A stretch of DNA of 64,000 nt from Anaerovibrio sp. (GTDB lineage: Bacteria; Bacillota; Negativicutes; Selenomonadales; Selenomonadaceae), in the NCBI RefSeq assembly GCF_024697385.1, contig NZ_JAILFV010000120.1:1-64000 (forward strand). The letters are read 5' to 3'. The stretch's first letter is position 1, and each line of letters begins with the position of its first letter. This document shows, piece after piece, positions 53,591-62,698 of this stretch. The translations under genes and the position numbers were made by a program. The notes below the pieces were generated by a model. That model was not told the origin of the DNA. It saw nothing but the letters and a program-made list of their open reading frames with translations, and did not search any database.

Positions 53591-53621
53591 TAAAATATAA
53601 CACGATACAGGAGGATTTTCT

Positions 53622-54287
53622 ATGAAGGGATTTGAAATACTTGAAAAAGTCGATCACACTCTACTGAAGGCTGGTGCAACCTGGGAGGAAATACAGCAGC
53701 TGTGCAGGGAGGCAATTAATTGCAAAACTGCATCAGTATGTATTCCTGCATCTTATGTTGCACCGGTCAGCAAAGCCTATGGTAATCAACTAAAAATTTG
53801 TACCGTCATTGGTTTCCCTCTGGGCTACGATACAACAGAAACAAAAATAAAAGCAGCTCAACAGGCCATAAAAGATGGTGCCCAGGAAGTTGATATGGTC
53901 ATAAACATTACTGATGCCAAAAACGGTTATTTCGACAAAATCACCTCTGAAATAGCTTCCATCAAGGAAGCTATCGGAACCAATATATTAAAGGTAATTG
54001 TTGAAGCCTGTTATCTGGATGAGACAGAAAAAATCCGACTTTGTCAATGTGTAACAGATGGCCATGCGGATTTTATCAAGACTTCCACCGGATTTGGTAC
54101 CGGAGGGGCTACCCATGAAGATATTATTCTTTTCAGCAAACATATAGGACCCAATGTAAAAATCAAGGCTGCCGGTGGCATCCGAACCATAGAGGATATG
54201 AAGCAGTACGTCTCTGAAGGCTGCAGCCGCATTGGCGCCAGTGCTGCTGTAGGACTTTTAAAAGACCACAAAAATGATGATTTTTAA
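53622..54287 (+). CDS. deoC: Deoxyribose-phosphate aldolase
   Basis: KVDHTLLKAGATWEEI; VIGFPLGYDTTETK; ADFIKTSTGFGTGGAT; IKAAGGIRT. Confidence 0.96.
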   Translation: MKGFEILEKVDHTLLKAGATWEEIQQLCREAINCKTASVCIPASYVAPVSKAYGNQLKICTVIGFPLGYDTTETKIKAAQQAIKDGAQEVDMVINITDAKNGYFDKITSEIASIKEAIGTNILKVIVEACYLDETEKIRLCQCVTDGHADFIKTSTGFGTGGATHEDIILFSKHIGPNVKIKAAGGIRTIEDMKQYVSEGCSRIGASAAVGLLKDHKNDDF

Positions 54288-54306
54288 AAGTGAACATTAA
54301 TCCAAA

Positions 54307-54357
54307 ACAGCCCTGTTTGATTGCCTTACAAAAGCATCTAACAGGGCTGTTTTTTTA
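54307..54357 (+). terminator. Terminator after deoC
   Basis: AACAGCCCTGTT..AACAGGGCTGTTTTTTTA. Confidence 0.75.
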
Positions 54358-54366
54358 CTGAAGTTT

Positions 54367-54759
54367 TTAGTTCTGTTGTACTATAGCTTCCGTCTTTTTG
54401 TGATAGTCATCAATGGCTGCCTGTATGGCCTCTTCTGCCAATACCGAACAATGCAGCTTATGGGGTGGAAGTCCGTCCAAAGCCTCTGTAACAGCCTTAT
54501 TGCTAAGCTGTGCTACCTCAGACAACGGCTTGCCCTTGATAAGCTCTGTAGCCATAGAGCTTGAAGCAATAGCCGAACCACAGCCAAAGGTTTCAAATTT
54601 AACATCTGTTACAATATCATCATCAATTTTCAGGTATATCTTCATTATATCGCCACACCGTGCATTACCAACTTCACCAATGCCATCAGCATTTTCTATA
54701 CTACCTACATTTCTTGGATTTCGAAAATGATCCATTACCTTATCACTGTAAAGAGCCAT
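54367..54759 (-). CDS. nifU: Fe-S cluster assembly scaffold NifU/IscU-like
   Basis: MALYSDKVMDHFRNPRNVGSIENADGIGEVGNARCGDIMKIYLK; FETFGCGSAIASSSMATELIKGK; KLHCSVLAEEAIQAAI. Confidence 0.94.
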   Translation of the reverse strand: MALYSDKVMDHFRNPRNVGSIENADGIGEVGNARCGDIMKIYLKIDDDIVTDVKFETFGCGSAIASSSMATELIKGKPLSEVAQLSNKAVTEALDGLPPHKLHCSVLAEEAIQAAIDDYHKKTEAIVQQN

Positions 54760-54791
54760 AATTATCTCCTTTCTTATCTGAACTGATACGA

Positions 54792-54962
54792 TTATAACGC
54801 CATTGTTCAAATTTTTCTTTTAAAAAAGAAAAATCTTCCCATTAGCGTTTCCCCTAAAGGGACTAACTTCGTGTCGCAACGAGGTGGAAGATATGCTCAC
54901 CACCTGTTAAAGATTGTCCACCCCACCTATAGAGGAAGGGGACGTCTTACACCGAGTTATAA
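54792..54962 (+). repeat. Dispersed hairpin repeat, subtype B, copy 7
   Basis: TTATAACGCCATTGTTC..TTCGTGTCGCAACGAGGTGG..CACCACCT..GGGGACGTCTTACACCGAGTTATAA; between nifS and nifU. Confidence 0.95.
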
Positions 54963-54973
54963 TTCACTGATTT

Positions 54974-56161
54974 TTATGGCAGCAAAAATTCCCGCTTGCC
55001 TGCCACCTTCTCATGCCATAGTGGTGATATTCCACGAAGGTATTCAACCACATTTTTTACGGCCTCCGCAATTTGATTTATTTCTTCCATTGTGTTGTAT
55101 TCTGAAAGGGACAACCGTAAAGAACCATGTGCTATCTCATGGGGGCGCCCTATAGCCAACAGCACATGACTTGGATCCAATGAGCCTGATGTACACGCAG
55201 ACCCTGAAGAAGCACAGATACCCCTGTCATCCAATAATAACAGCATACTTTCCCCTTCAATTCCCTCAAAGCAGAAATTAACATTCCCAGGCAGGCGTTT
55301 ATCCCTGTCACCATTTAATATGCTATGGGGGATTTTATTCAGCTCACCTATTAATTTTTCCCTCAGCATGGTGACATGATCAGCATTTTCCTGCAAATTA
55401 TCACAGGCATCCTTTAATGCCACTGCCATACCCACTACTGCTGCCAGGTTTTCAGTTCCACCGCGTTTGCCCCGTTCCTGGGCACCACCCTCAATAATAT
55501 TGGTCAACGGAATTCCCTTTCTGGCATAAAGGACCCCAATGCCTTTTGGTCCATGAAATTTATGTGCCGATACAGACAACATATCTATATGCTGAGCAAC
55601 CACATCAATAGGGATATGCCCTGCCGCCTGGACAGCATCTGTATGAAAAATCACCTGCTTTTCACGACATATTTTTCCAATTGCCTGGATAGGCTGGATA
55701 GAACCAATTTCATTATTGGCAAACATAACGGTTACCAGGCATGTATCAGGGCGAATACTGTTTGCAACCTGCTCCGGGGAAATAATGCCATTTTCATGAA
55801 CATCCAACAGCTCCACCTCAAAACCATGCCGCTCAAGCTTTTTCAGGGTATGAAGCACGGCATGATGCTCAAAGGAAGTTGAAATAATATGCTTTTTCCC
55901 TTTACGGGCACCATTCACCGCGGCTGAGACCAGGGCCTGATTATCACCTTCGCTGCCCCCGGAAGTAAAATAAATCTCTTCCGGCTCAGCTCCCAAGCAG
56001 GCTGCAATCTGCATCCGTGCTGATTCAAGGGCCTCTTTGGCCTGCTGGCCAAAATGATACAGGCTGGACGGATTACCCCAATTGGATTCAAAATATGGCA
56101 GCATGGCCTCAAGGGCCTGCTTACTGATTTTAGTTGTCGCTCCATTATCTGCATAAATCAT
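54974..56161 (-). CDS. nifS: Cysteine desulfurase NifS/IscS-like
   Basis: MIYADNGATTKISKQALEAM; FTSGGSEGDNQAL; SAHKFHGPKGIGVLYARKG; CASSGSACTSGSLDPSHVL. Confidence 0.95.
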   Translation of the reverse strand: MIYADNGATTKISKQALEAMLPYFESNWGNPSSLYHFGQQAKEALESARMQIAACLGAEPEEIYFTSGGSEGDNQALVSAAVNGARKGKKHIISTSFEHHAVLHTLKKLERHGFEVELLDVHENGIISPEQVANSIRPDTCLVTVMFANNEIGSIQPIQAIGKICREKQVIFHTDAVQAAGHIPIDVVAQHIDMLSVSAHKFHGPKGIGVLYARKGIPLTNIIEGGAQERGKRGGTENLAAVVGMAVALKDACDNLQENADHVTMLREKLIGELNKIPHSILNGDRDKRLPGNVNFCFEGIEGESMLLLLDDRGICASSGSACTSGSLDPSHVLLAIGRPHEIAHGSLRLSLSEYNTMEEINQIAEAVKNVVEYLRGISPLWHEKVAGKREFLLP

Positions 56162-56304
56162 AACAAAGCCTCCTCTCGTTCGATACTCAAATATTAATCC
56201 CATTATACCTATTATGTCAATAGGTTTTTATTGCTTAATTCCAACTTATTTAGTATAATAATATAAATTAATATTTCACGAATAAACAACAAAGAGGTGA
56301 TATT

Positions 56305-56718
56305 ATGATATCCACAAAAGGCAGATACGCATTACGCGTCATGCTTGATCTAGCTGAGCAGGCCTCTGATAACTATATTCCTTTGGAGGAAATAGCCCAA
56401 AGGCAGGGCATATCAAAAAAATATCTTGAAATAATAATTAAGGTTTTGGTTCAAAACCACCTGTTAGAGGGACATCGTGGCAAAGGTGGTGGGTATAGGC
56501 TCACAAGGCCGCCAAAGGATTATACTGTAGGTGAAATTCTTGCATTAACCGAGGAGCGATTGGCCATCGTTTCATGTCTCAGCAGCAATTCTGAACATTG
56601 CGAGCGTAAGCCGTTTTGCCATACTATCCCAATGTGGGAAAAATTTGAGCAGATTACCCATGATTTCTTTTTTGGCATAACCCTTGAAGACTTACTGAAC
56701 AGAAGATTGCCGGAATGA
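56305..56718 (+). CDS. Rrf2-family regulator (IscR/CymR-like)
   Basis: MISTKGRYALRVMLDLAEQ; QGISKKYLEIIIKVLVQNHLLEGHRGKGGGYRLTRPP; three Cys in SCLSSNSEHCERKPFC. Confidence 0.92.
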   Translation: MISTKGRYALRVMLDLAEQASDNYIPLEEIAQRQGISKKYLEIIIKVLVQNHLLEGHRGKGGGYRLTRPPKDYTVGEILALTEERLAIVSCLSSNSEHCERKPFCHTIPMWEKFEQITHDFFFGITLEDLLNRRLPE

Positions 56719-56788
56719 TATAACTTATTTGGCAAAAATAAGTCCATAATTCATAAAACCTTGGGGCTGTTGCCGATTTTATTCATCA

Positions 56789-56842
56789 CAAAAGCTCCTG
56801 CAAATCAGCCATAATAATCTGATTTGCAGGAGCCTTTTTATT
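56789..56842 (+). terminator. Terminator hairpin
   Basis: AAAAGCTCCTGCAAATCAG..CTGATTTGCAGGAGCCTTTTTA. Confidence 0.75.
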
Positions 56843-56878
56843 TCAAAAATTTATTGTCTGAAAATTTTACCCTAAAAC

Positions 56879-57196
56879 TCAGTCCAGCGTTGGATGCGCC
56901 TTAACATAATCTACAGGACGGCTCCAATCCACATGAACCTCCGTATTTTCCCACAGACGGGTGAGCACAGTCTGAAAGCTCTCCACATCAGCCAGTGGAT
57001 CAATGGTTTCTTCTATGAAATCCAACAAGGATTCCTGCGGAATTTTTATCTGGTGCTTTTCAGTAAGAAATTTCTCTGCATCAGCCACAGCCTTTGCATC
57101 ATCAAGAAAAACCTTTACTGTTTTCGCTTCTGTATCAAATTCAACCCAACCGTTTGCTCCGCGGCAACTGACGGCAACACTGTAAATCTTATCCAT
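56879..57196 (-). CDS. Hypothetical protein (~105 aa)
   Basis: MDKIYSVAVSCRGANGWVEFDTEAKTVKVFLDDAKAVADAEKFL; ORF with plausible start; function not recognised. Confidence 0.6.
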   Translation of the reverse strand: MDKIYSVAVSCRGANGWVEFDTEAKTVKVFLDDAKAVADAEKFLTEKHQIKIPQESLLDFIEETIDPLADVESFQTVLTRLWENTEVHVDWSRPVDYVKAHPTLD

Positions 57197-57311
57197 ATTT
57201 ATTCTGTCTCCCTTTTTTATTTTTAATAACAAAATCGTTAATTATTCTCCCTGGTCCAATTCAGACAGCATCTAAAGCTCCGGTCAATAACAGCAATACT
57301 ACTGCTGTCAT

Positions 57312-58016
57312 CTAATTAAGCCTGGCACCGGAAGTATATACTGCCACTTTTTTAAAAAATCTCTTGTTAATCTCCATAACCTCCTGGGCGGGCATGCGAT
57401 AGAACATGACTCTTCCCGCCTGCAACGGCTCCGGCAAATTGGACGGCTCCGATATTTCAAGCCACCTGTACGGAGCAGGATTGCCATCCTGGTCCTCATC
57501 ATAATACAGCGTATCTTCAGGCCGTGGCTCCTCAGTACCATCACACAGCTGAAAATTCAGCTTTATCTGTTCAATGAACATCAGACACATCTCCTGAGAC
57601 ATATCCAATGTCCCCTCCTTATTTTCATCCTCACCATTATAGGCCGCAATAAAAATAGCCTTGCCCCATATAATCTGGTCGCTGTCCTCTCCCGGAAAAC
57701 GACGGTTGGCCTTCATTCCCAGAGTGGCTGCCAAATCGTTTACCAGTATAAACAAGGAAATCCCAGGCTGAATCCGAAAGAACTCCACTGCGCCATAATT
57801 ACCCTCCAAGGTATCCTTAATAGCCTCATCATGTAAACCATGAGCTGCAGGAAGTCTGATTATTGCAGGGTCCTTTCCCGGTTCTATCAATATGGCCCGC
57901 ATAAGCTGTTCATCACCCATATGCTTTTCATCCTCCCCAATAAATATTAAGGCACGCAGTACCGTTCCCCATATGCCCAGTGGGAACGCTCCCTTCAGGT
58001 TGTGAAAGTAGCTCAT
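57312..58016 (-). CDS. Hypothetical protein with DUF3846-like segment
   Basis: MRAILIEPGKDPAIIRLPAA..IQPGISLFILVNDLAATLGMKANRRF..IIWGKAIF; true start may be ~57920. Confidence 0.55.
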   Translation of the reverse strand: MSYFHNLKGAFPLGIWGTVLRALIFIGEDEKHMGDEQLMRAILIEPGKDPAIIRLPAAHGLHDEAIKDTLEGNYGAVEFFRIQPGISLFILVNDLAATLGMKANRRFPGEDSDQIIWGKAIFIAAYNGEDENKEGTLDMSQEMCLMFIEQIKLNFQLCDGTEEPRPEDTLYYDEDQDGNPAPYRWLEISEPSNLPEPLQAGRVMFYRMPAQEVMEINKRFFKKVAVYTSGARLN

Positions 58017-58055
58017 TCTTTAATCTTACGCATTAAGGTAGATATTTGTCAAGTC

Positions 58056-58084
58056 TTGTTATTCCTTCCCCCCTGTGGTAATAT
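58056..58084 (+). promoter_or_regulatory. Sigma70-like promoter of 6S-like RNA
   Basis: TTGTTA - 17 nt - TAATAT. Confidence 0.6.
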
Positions 58085-58087
58085 ACA

Positions 58088-58273
58088 CTAAAGAGGGATT
58101 ATCTTCTATGTCAGTCCTTTCATCGTCTAACCGACTCTTACCTATAAGGGAATCTGATTTTGTGCAGTGGATGCTGGATCGTCCTGAACGAATAGCAAAA
58201 GTTGTTACTTAGGATACCCACTTGAACATGCAGGTTTAGCCTGATGGACTGAACATATATGATCTCGCTTTAG
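58088..58273 (+). ncRNA. ssrS: Probable 6S RNA
   Basis: ~186 nt rod: 5' CTAAAGAGGGATTATCTTCTATGTCAGTCC pairs with 3' GGACTGAACATATATGATCTCGCTTTAG; central bubble with small CAGGtttagCCTG hairpin on 3' side; promoter upstream, terminator downstream. Confidence 0.6.
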
Positions 58274-58274
58274 A

Positions 58275-58309
58275 GGAGTTGCTGCTTTGCAGCAGCTCCT
58301 TTCTTGTTT
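58275..58309 (+). terminator. Terminator downstream of 6S-like RNA
   Basis: GGAGTTGCTGCtttGCAGCAGCTCCTTTCTTGTTTT. Confidence 0.8.
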
Positions 58310-58329
58310 TACCGGAACATTATCAGTAA

Positions 58330-59604
58330 TCAGCCTTGGGCTACCTTCTGCACAGCCTCCTTCATCTGCACAACATTTTCCTCCATACTCAGATTAGGAA
58401 AGAATGCCCTTACAGCATATATTTGTTCTTCCTGGTTATTTGCCACCACAACACTCACCCTATCTCCAAGGATGCGTTTCACCTGGTGCATGACCAGTCG
58501 CAGATGCTCTGAATCGGTAAGCAGGACATATTTATTGGCAACATCACTATGGGCAGCATTTACTATTTCCTCTACTGACGGCCCCGATTCATCACTGCCG
58601 TCAACTATTACCATTGCACCGGCTTCCTGTAGCTTTTGTGCCCATTCCACAGTCCTTGCCACTGTAAGCAGGGCCAACGGCATAAGGCAGGACTGCTGAA
58701 CCATGGCCATAGCATGGGGCTCAGCCATAATATTAATATGAATTTCGCCAACATGGCCCCAGGCTACTGCCCGTTCCAGCACCCTTCCAGGGTGTTCCGA
58801 ATGAATGTGTATAAAAATGGCCTTAAAACGCCGTTCCACAACGACAAAATTCCCTATTTCCTGCAGTTCCTTTTCAATAAGAGGGACTGACAACTTGGGA
58901 TTTGCCACTATAAATGTAACACAATACGGTCTGGCAATATCATTCAAGGGACTAACTATTCCCTTTGCCTCATACACCTTACTGCCAAATTCCAGTGGCG
59001 GCAGCGTAAAATTCCCTTGCAGGCCCTTGAGGCACCCCTCCAAAAAAACCTGCATTATCTTTTCTCCACAGTCTACATCACTGGAAAATGATTCTGAACC
59101 AGCCTTTATTGCGGCGATAAGCACATCACTTATCGGTCTGCCGGCCCTGACAGCATCATATGCACCTTTGGCTACAACCTTGGAAGCAACTATAATCGGT
59201 CTGTTCTTTTCATCAGGAACTGCTTTTTGTGCATATAAAATACCATACTGAAAGGCCTTGCCAAATTCCTGGGAGGTTGCGTTATATTTACCGATCAGCC
59301 CCTTGGCCAGTCCACGAAGAATCTGTGAGACAATTACCCCTGCATTGCCACGGGCACCTAAAACGGAAGCATCAGCTACCCTCCTGGACAATCCACCGAT
59401 GCTCTCATTTACAGCCTCATTTAATGGAATAACTGCAGCTCCCATGGTCCTCAGCACATCAGAGCCGGGCTTGCCGGAATAAAAAAATGTGCTATTTTTC
59501 TTTACAGCATTGATGTTTTCATATTCATTCAGAAATTCACTGTACGCACCCAGTATCATGCGTTTATAATCACTGCCTGTTATTACTTCATTTGACCCGG
59601 TCAT
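58330..59604 (-). CDS. DAK2-domain protein (FakA-like)
   Basis: SRRVADASVLGARGNAGVIVSQILRGLAKGL; VNESIGGLSRR; C-terminal FakA-like region MVIVDGSDESGPSVEEIVNA. Confidence 0.82.
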   Translation of the reverse strand: MTGSNEVITGSDYKRMILGAYSEFLNEYENINAVKKNSTFFYSGKPGSDVLRTMGAAVIPLNEAVNESIGGLSRRVADASVLGARGNAGVIVSQILRGLAKGLIGKYNATSQEFGKAFQYGILYAQKAVPDEKNRPIIVASKVVAKGAYDAVRAGRPISDVLIAAIKAGSESFSSDVDCGEKIMQVFLEGCLKGLQGNFTLPPLEFGSKVYEAKGIVSPLNDIARPYCVTFIVANPKLSVPLIEKELQEIGNFVVVERRFKAIFIHIHSEHPGRVLERAVAWGHVGEIHINIMAEPHAMAMVQQSCLMPLALLTVARTVEWAQKLQEAGAMVIVDGSDESGPSVEEIVNAAHSDVANKYVLLTDSEHLRLVMHQVKRILGDRVSVVVANNQEEQIYAVRAFFPNLSMEENVVQMKEAVQKVAQG

Positions 59605-59696
59605 ATCAGAATTAATTCCTCCATTAACGACATAATGCCTTTATTCACTCAAAAAAATCATATATAATATATGTATATTTGGCAAACATAAAAGGA

Positions 59697-59864
59697 TTAT
59701 AACGAATTTGTTCAAATATTTTTCTTCAAAAAAATATTACAATCCGCGTTTTATCCGGGAGCACCAGCTTTTCGTCGCACAAGATGAAAATATGCCCCAG
59801 CCTGATAATGTTTGCCTTCCCCTGCCCATAGAGTCAGGGACTATTTTTAATCTCGCTCTATTAA
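59697..59864 (+). repeat. Highly diverged member of the dispersed hairpin repeat family (copy 9, B-like)
   Basis: TTATAACGaatTTGTTCAAATATTTTTcttcAAAAAAATATTacAATccGCGTT..TTCGTCGCAcaaGATG..ATATGC..CCCTGcccATAGAGtCAGGG..CTCG; same layout, stems changed compensatorily. Confidence 0.6.
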
Positions 59865-59920
59865 TTTATTCGCTATATATTCAAATTAACCTTTTAAATT
59901 TTATAAATGAGGAGAATTCC

Positions 59921-62431
59921 ATGGAAAGTGCCCTAACAACAGAAATAAGCAGCCAGGCTGCAAAAAGCAAAAAATCAACCGAAACAAAAAGTTCAAAGTC
60001 TACAAAAACCACAAAGGCAGCTACGACTGCCAAACGGGGCCGGAAAGCCAAAACCACCAAAAAAGAAGATACCCACAAGGAGCGCAAGGAACGCAAGGAA
60101 AGAATTTTTGCCCTTGATATTGGAACAAGAAGCGTCATTGGCATCGTTGCTGAACGGGAAGCTGAGGGCCTGAAGATAGTCGCCACAGAACGGCAGGAGC
60201 ATAAAACCCGTGCCATGCTCGACGGACAAATTCACGATGTGCCTCAGGTTGCTGCCATCATTGATTCAGTAAAGAAAGCACTGGTCAAAGAAACCGGTGT
60301 CATAAAAAATGCTGCCGTAGCCGCGGCCGGGCGAGCTCTTTATACCATGACGGCTGACGCCGATATGGAAATCAACGGCACGATTACCCAAGAGCAGGAG
60401 CGATCCCTTGACTTTGCGGGAGTCCAGGCCGCCCAGGCAAAATTAGCAACCTCAAAAACAATAGATGATCCAACTAAATATTACTGTGTTGGTTACAGCA
60501 CCATAAAATACGACCTGGACGGAACCCAACTAAAAACCTTGGTAGGTCAGCGTGGGCGTGTTGCCACTGCTACCGTTATCGCAACATTCCTGCCAAGACA
60601 GGTCATAGACTCCATGCACTCGGCACTACAGGCCAGCAAGCTTGATATGCGTGCTCTTACCTTGGAGCCTATTGCAGCCATCAATGTCCTGATTCCACCT
60701 ACCATGCGTCATCTTAACCTTGTTTTGGTGGATATTGGTGCCGGCACTTCAGATGTGGCCATTACCAAAAACGGTTCTGTTATAGCCTATGGAATGGTAC
60801 CTCAGGCCGGCGATGAAATCACTGAGGCCATTTCACAGCGATTCCTATTGGATTTCAATGTGGCAGAGCGTCTGAAACGCGATGCGTCCCAGGGTAAAGC
60901 GGTAAAATTCGCCGATATCCTTGGAATGGAATATGAGCTTTCTGCCCAAGAAGTGCTTGAACCAATTATGCCTAACATCCAAAATCTGGCCGCTGCAATA
61001 GCAAATCAAATCATTGAACTCAATGGCAGCGAACCACCACAGGCAGTTATCCTTGTCGGGGGAGGATCCCTGACCCCTGGCCTTTGTCAGGCTGTAGGAG
61101 AAGCGCTGGGCCTTCCTGCCGGCAGGGTTGCTGTACGCCATCCGGAAAAAATCAACGGTATTATTGATATCCCTGAGGAGCTGAGAATGCCTGATGCAGT
61201 AACCCCTTTGGGTATTCTTAATATTGCCGCCAGCAATTCACTTCATTTCCTCAGGATATATGTAAATGACACCGAATACAGTCTGTTTAATTTCCGTGAG
61301 CTTACGGTATCTGATGCTCTGCTGAATGCCGGAATACAATTAAAAAAGATGAATGGCCGTCCTGGCCTTGGAGCAATGCTTACCATAAACGGAGAGAATA
61401 AATTCATCCCCGGAACCATGGGGACCATGGCACAGTTAAAGCTTGACGGACAGCCTGCAACCCTTGATACCGTTATTCAGGAAAACAGTCGTGTGGAGGT
61501 AGAACCCGGCAAGGATGGTATGCAGCCGGAAATAACGCTGGAGGATGTACTGGAAGTCCCTCCATCCTACACGATTTATCTGAACGGTGAAGAAAAACAA
61601 ATAAATGCCCAGTTTACCATTAATGGGCAGCCCGCTTCCAAGGGACAGCTCCTAAAGGACGGGGATATAATTGTCAGCAAGTCCACCCGTTATCTTGGGG
61701 ATGTACTCAACTCACTTAATTGCCCACCGATGGGGCGCAAAATAAAATATACCCTAAACGGTAAGGAATCTCAGTATACCATCACACCAGAGATTGTGCT
61801 CAATGATAATCACGCTACCTTATCCACTGAGGTACATGAAAATGACTACATTGAATATACCTCCGAGGATGGCTTAAAGCTCGGATCCGTTCTTAATCTA
61901 TCAGAACTTGATGCTACACTTACAATTTATTATGAGGGTACCGAGCATAAAATTCCATCGGCCACCGTATCCCTTGAAGTCAATGGACACACTGCAAGCA
62001 CTGGTACCATTATTGAGGATGGCGCGGATATACAATATATGAGATCCCAACGGGGAACTACAACTGTCAGCGACGCCTTACTGGCTGTTGGCTTTGAACC
62101 TCCGGCAGCATCCTCCAGGGTTTCCTTCTCCATTTTGGTGAATAACCAGCCGGTAAACTTCACTGATCCCATAAAAAATGGCGATACTCTTGAAGTAATT
62201 ATCTCCAAGCCTAACGGTACTGCAGCTGCCGGCAATGGGGAAAGTACATCTGCCGGTATTCCTGGCAATACACCGCTTGATGTAACAGGAAATACAGGTT
62301 CTGCAGCACCTACTGCAGCAGCCCTTCAGGACCAAATCAAATTGGCTGATAAGATTAACAGTATTCCCGGTCTCAGCGCAGCCCTGAACAGCAGCAGGAA
62401 CAGCACAAAAAGCCCTTTTCTGGACAAATAA
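59921..62431 (+). CDS. FtsA-domain ATPase with Lys/Thr-rich N-terminus and repeated C-terminal beta domains
   Basis: ERIFALDIGTRSVIGIVAE; LVLVDIGAGTSDVAITKNG; VILVGGGSLTPGL; start set at ATG after GAGGAGAATTCC rather than ORF start 59708. Confidence 0.8.
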   Translation: MESALTTEISSQAAKSKKSTETKSSKSTKTTKAATTAKRGRKAKTTKKEDTHKERKERKERIFALDIGTRSVIGIVAEREAEGLKIVATERQEHKTRAMLDGQIHDVPQVAAIIDSVKKALVKETGVIKNAAVAAAGRALYTMTADADMEINGTITQEQERSLDFAGVQAAQAKLATSKTIDDPTKYYCVGYSTIKYDLDGTQLKTLVGQRGRVATATVIATFLPRQVIDSMHSALQASKLDMRALTLEPIAAINVLIPPTMRHLNLVLVDIGAGTSDVAITKNGSVIAYGMVPQAGDEITEAISQRFLLDFNVAERLKRDASQGKAVKFADILGMEYELSAQEVLEPIMPNIQNLAAAIANQIIELNGSEPPQAVILVGGGSLTPGLCQAVGEALGLPAGRVAVRHPEKINGIIDIPEELRMPDAVTPLGILNIAASNSLHFLRIYVNDTEYSLFNFRELTVSDALLNAGIQLKKMNGRPGLGAMLTINGENKFIPGTMGTMAQLKLDGQPATLDTVIQENSRVEVEPGKDGMQPEITLEDVLEVPPSYTIYLNGEEKQINAQFTINGQPASKGQLLKDGDIIVSKSTRYLGDVLNSLNCPPMGRKIKYTLNGKESQYTITPEIVLNDNHATLSTEVHENDYIEYTSEDGLKLGSVLNLSELDATLTIYYEGTEHKIPSATVSLEVNGHTASTGTIIEDGADIQYMRSQRGTTTVSDALLAVGFEPPAASSRVSFSILVNNQPVNFTDPIKNGDTLEVIISKPNGTAAAGNGESTSAGIPGNTPLDVTGNTGSAAPTAAALQDQIKLADKINSIPGLSAALNSSRNSTKSPFLDK

Positions 62432-62475
62432 TAGTTGATATCTAAAATCAAATATAATATAATATGTAATTGAGT

Positions 62476-62549
62476 GCGGGCGTAGTTCATTGGTAGAATG
62501 GAAGCTTCCCAAGCTTTAGAGGGGGGTTCGATTCCCCTCGCCCGCTCCA
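62476..62549 (+). tRNA. tRNA-Gly (anticodon CCC)
   Basis: GCGGGCG..GAAGC-TTCCCAA-GCTTT..GGGGTTCGATTCCCC..CGCCCGCTCCA cloverleaf with encoded CCA. Confidence 0.93.
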
Positions 62550-62561
62550 AAAAGCCTTATC

Positions 62562-62592
62562 AATCCTGAGCCATGCTCAGGATTTTTTTATT
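62562..62592 (+). terminator. Terminator after tRNA-Gly
   Basis: AATCCTGAGCcatGCTCAGGATTTTTTTA. Confidence 0.85.
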
Positions 62593-62698
62593 GCCGCCTT
62601 TAATTGTACCGGTCTGTCAGGTATTTATGCTTCACCAAAAAAACAACGATATAAATGTAAATATGTCGTATTTTGTTTTATTTGAAGGTGGTGATTAT

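Noticed and set aside
58108-58215. Short ORF MSVLSSSNRLLPIRESDFVQWMLDRPERIAKVVT
   Set aside because: It lies inside the 6S-like RNA and no good RBS is visible. RNA structure explains the region better.
59708-59920. N-terminal extension of the FtsA-like ORF (MFKYFSSKKYYNPRFIREHQ...)
   Set aside because: It overlaps the diverged hairpin repeat. A better start with RBS (GAGGAGAATTCCATG) is at 59921.
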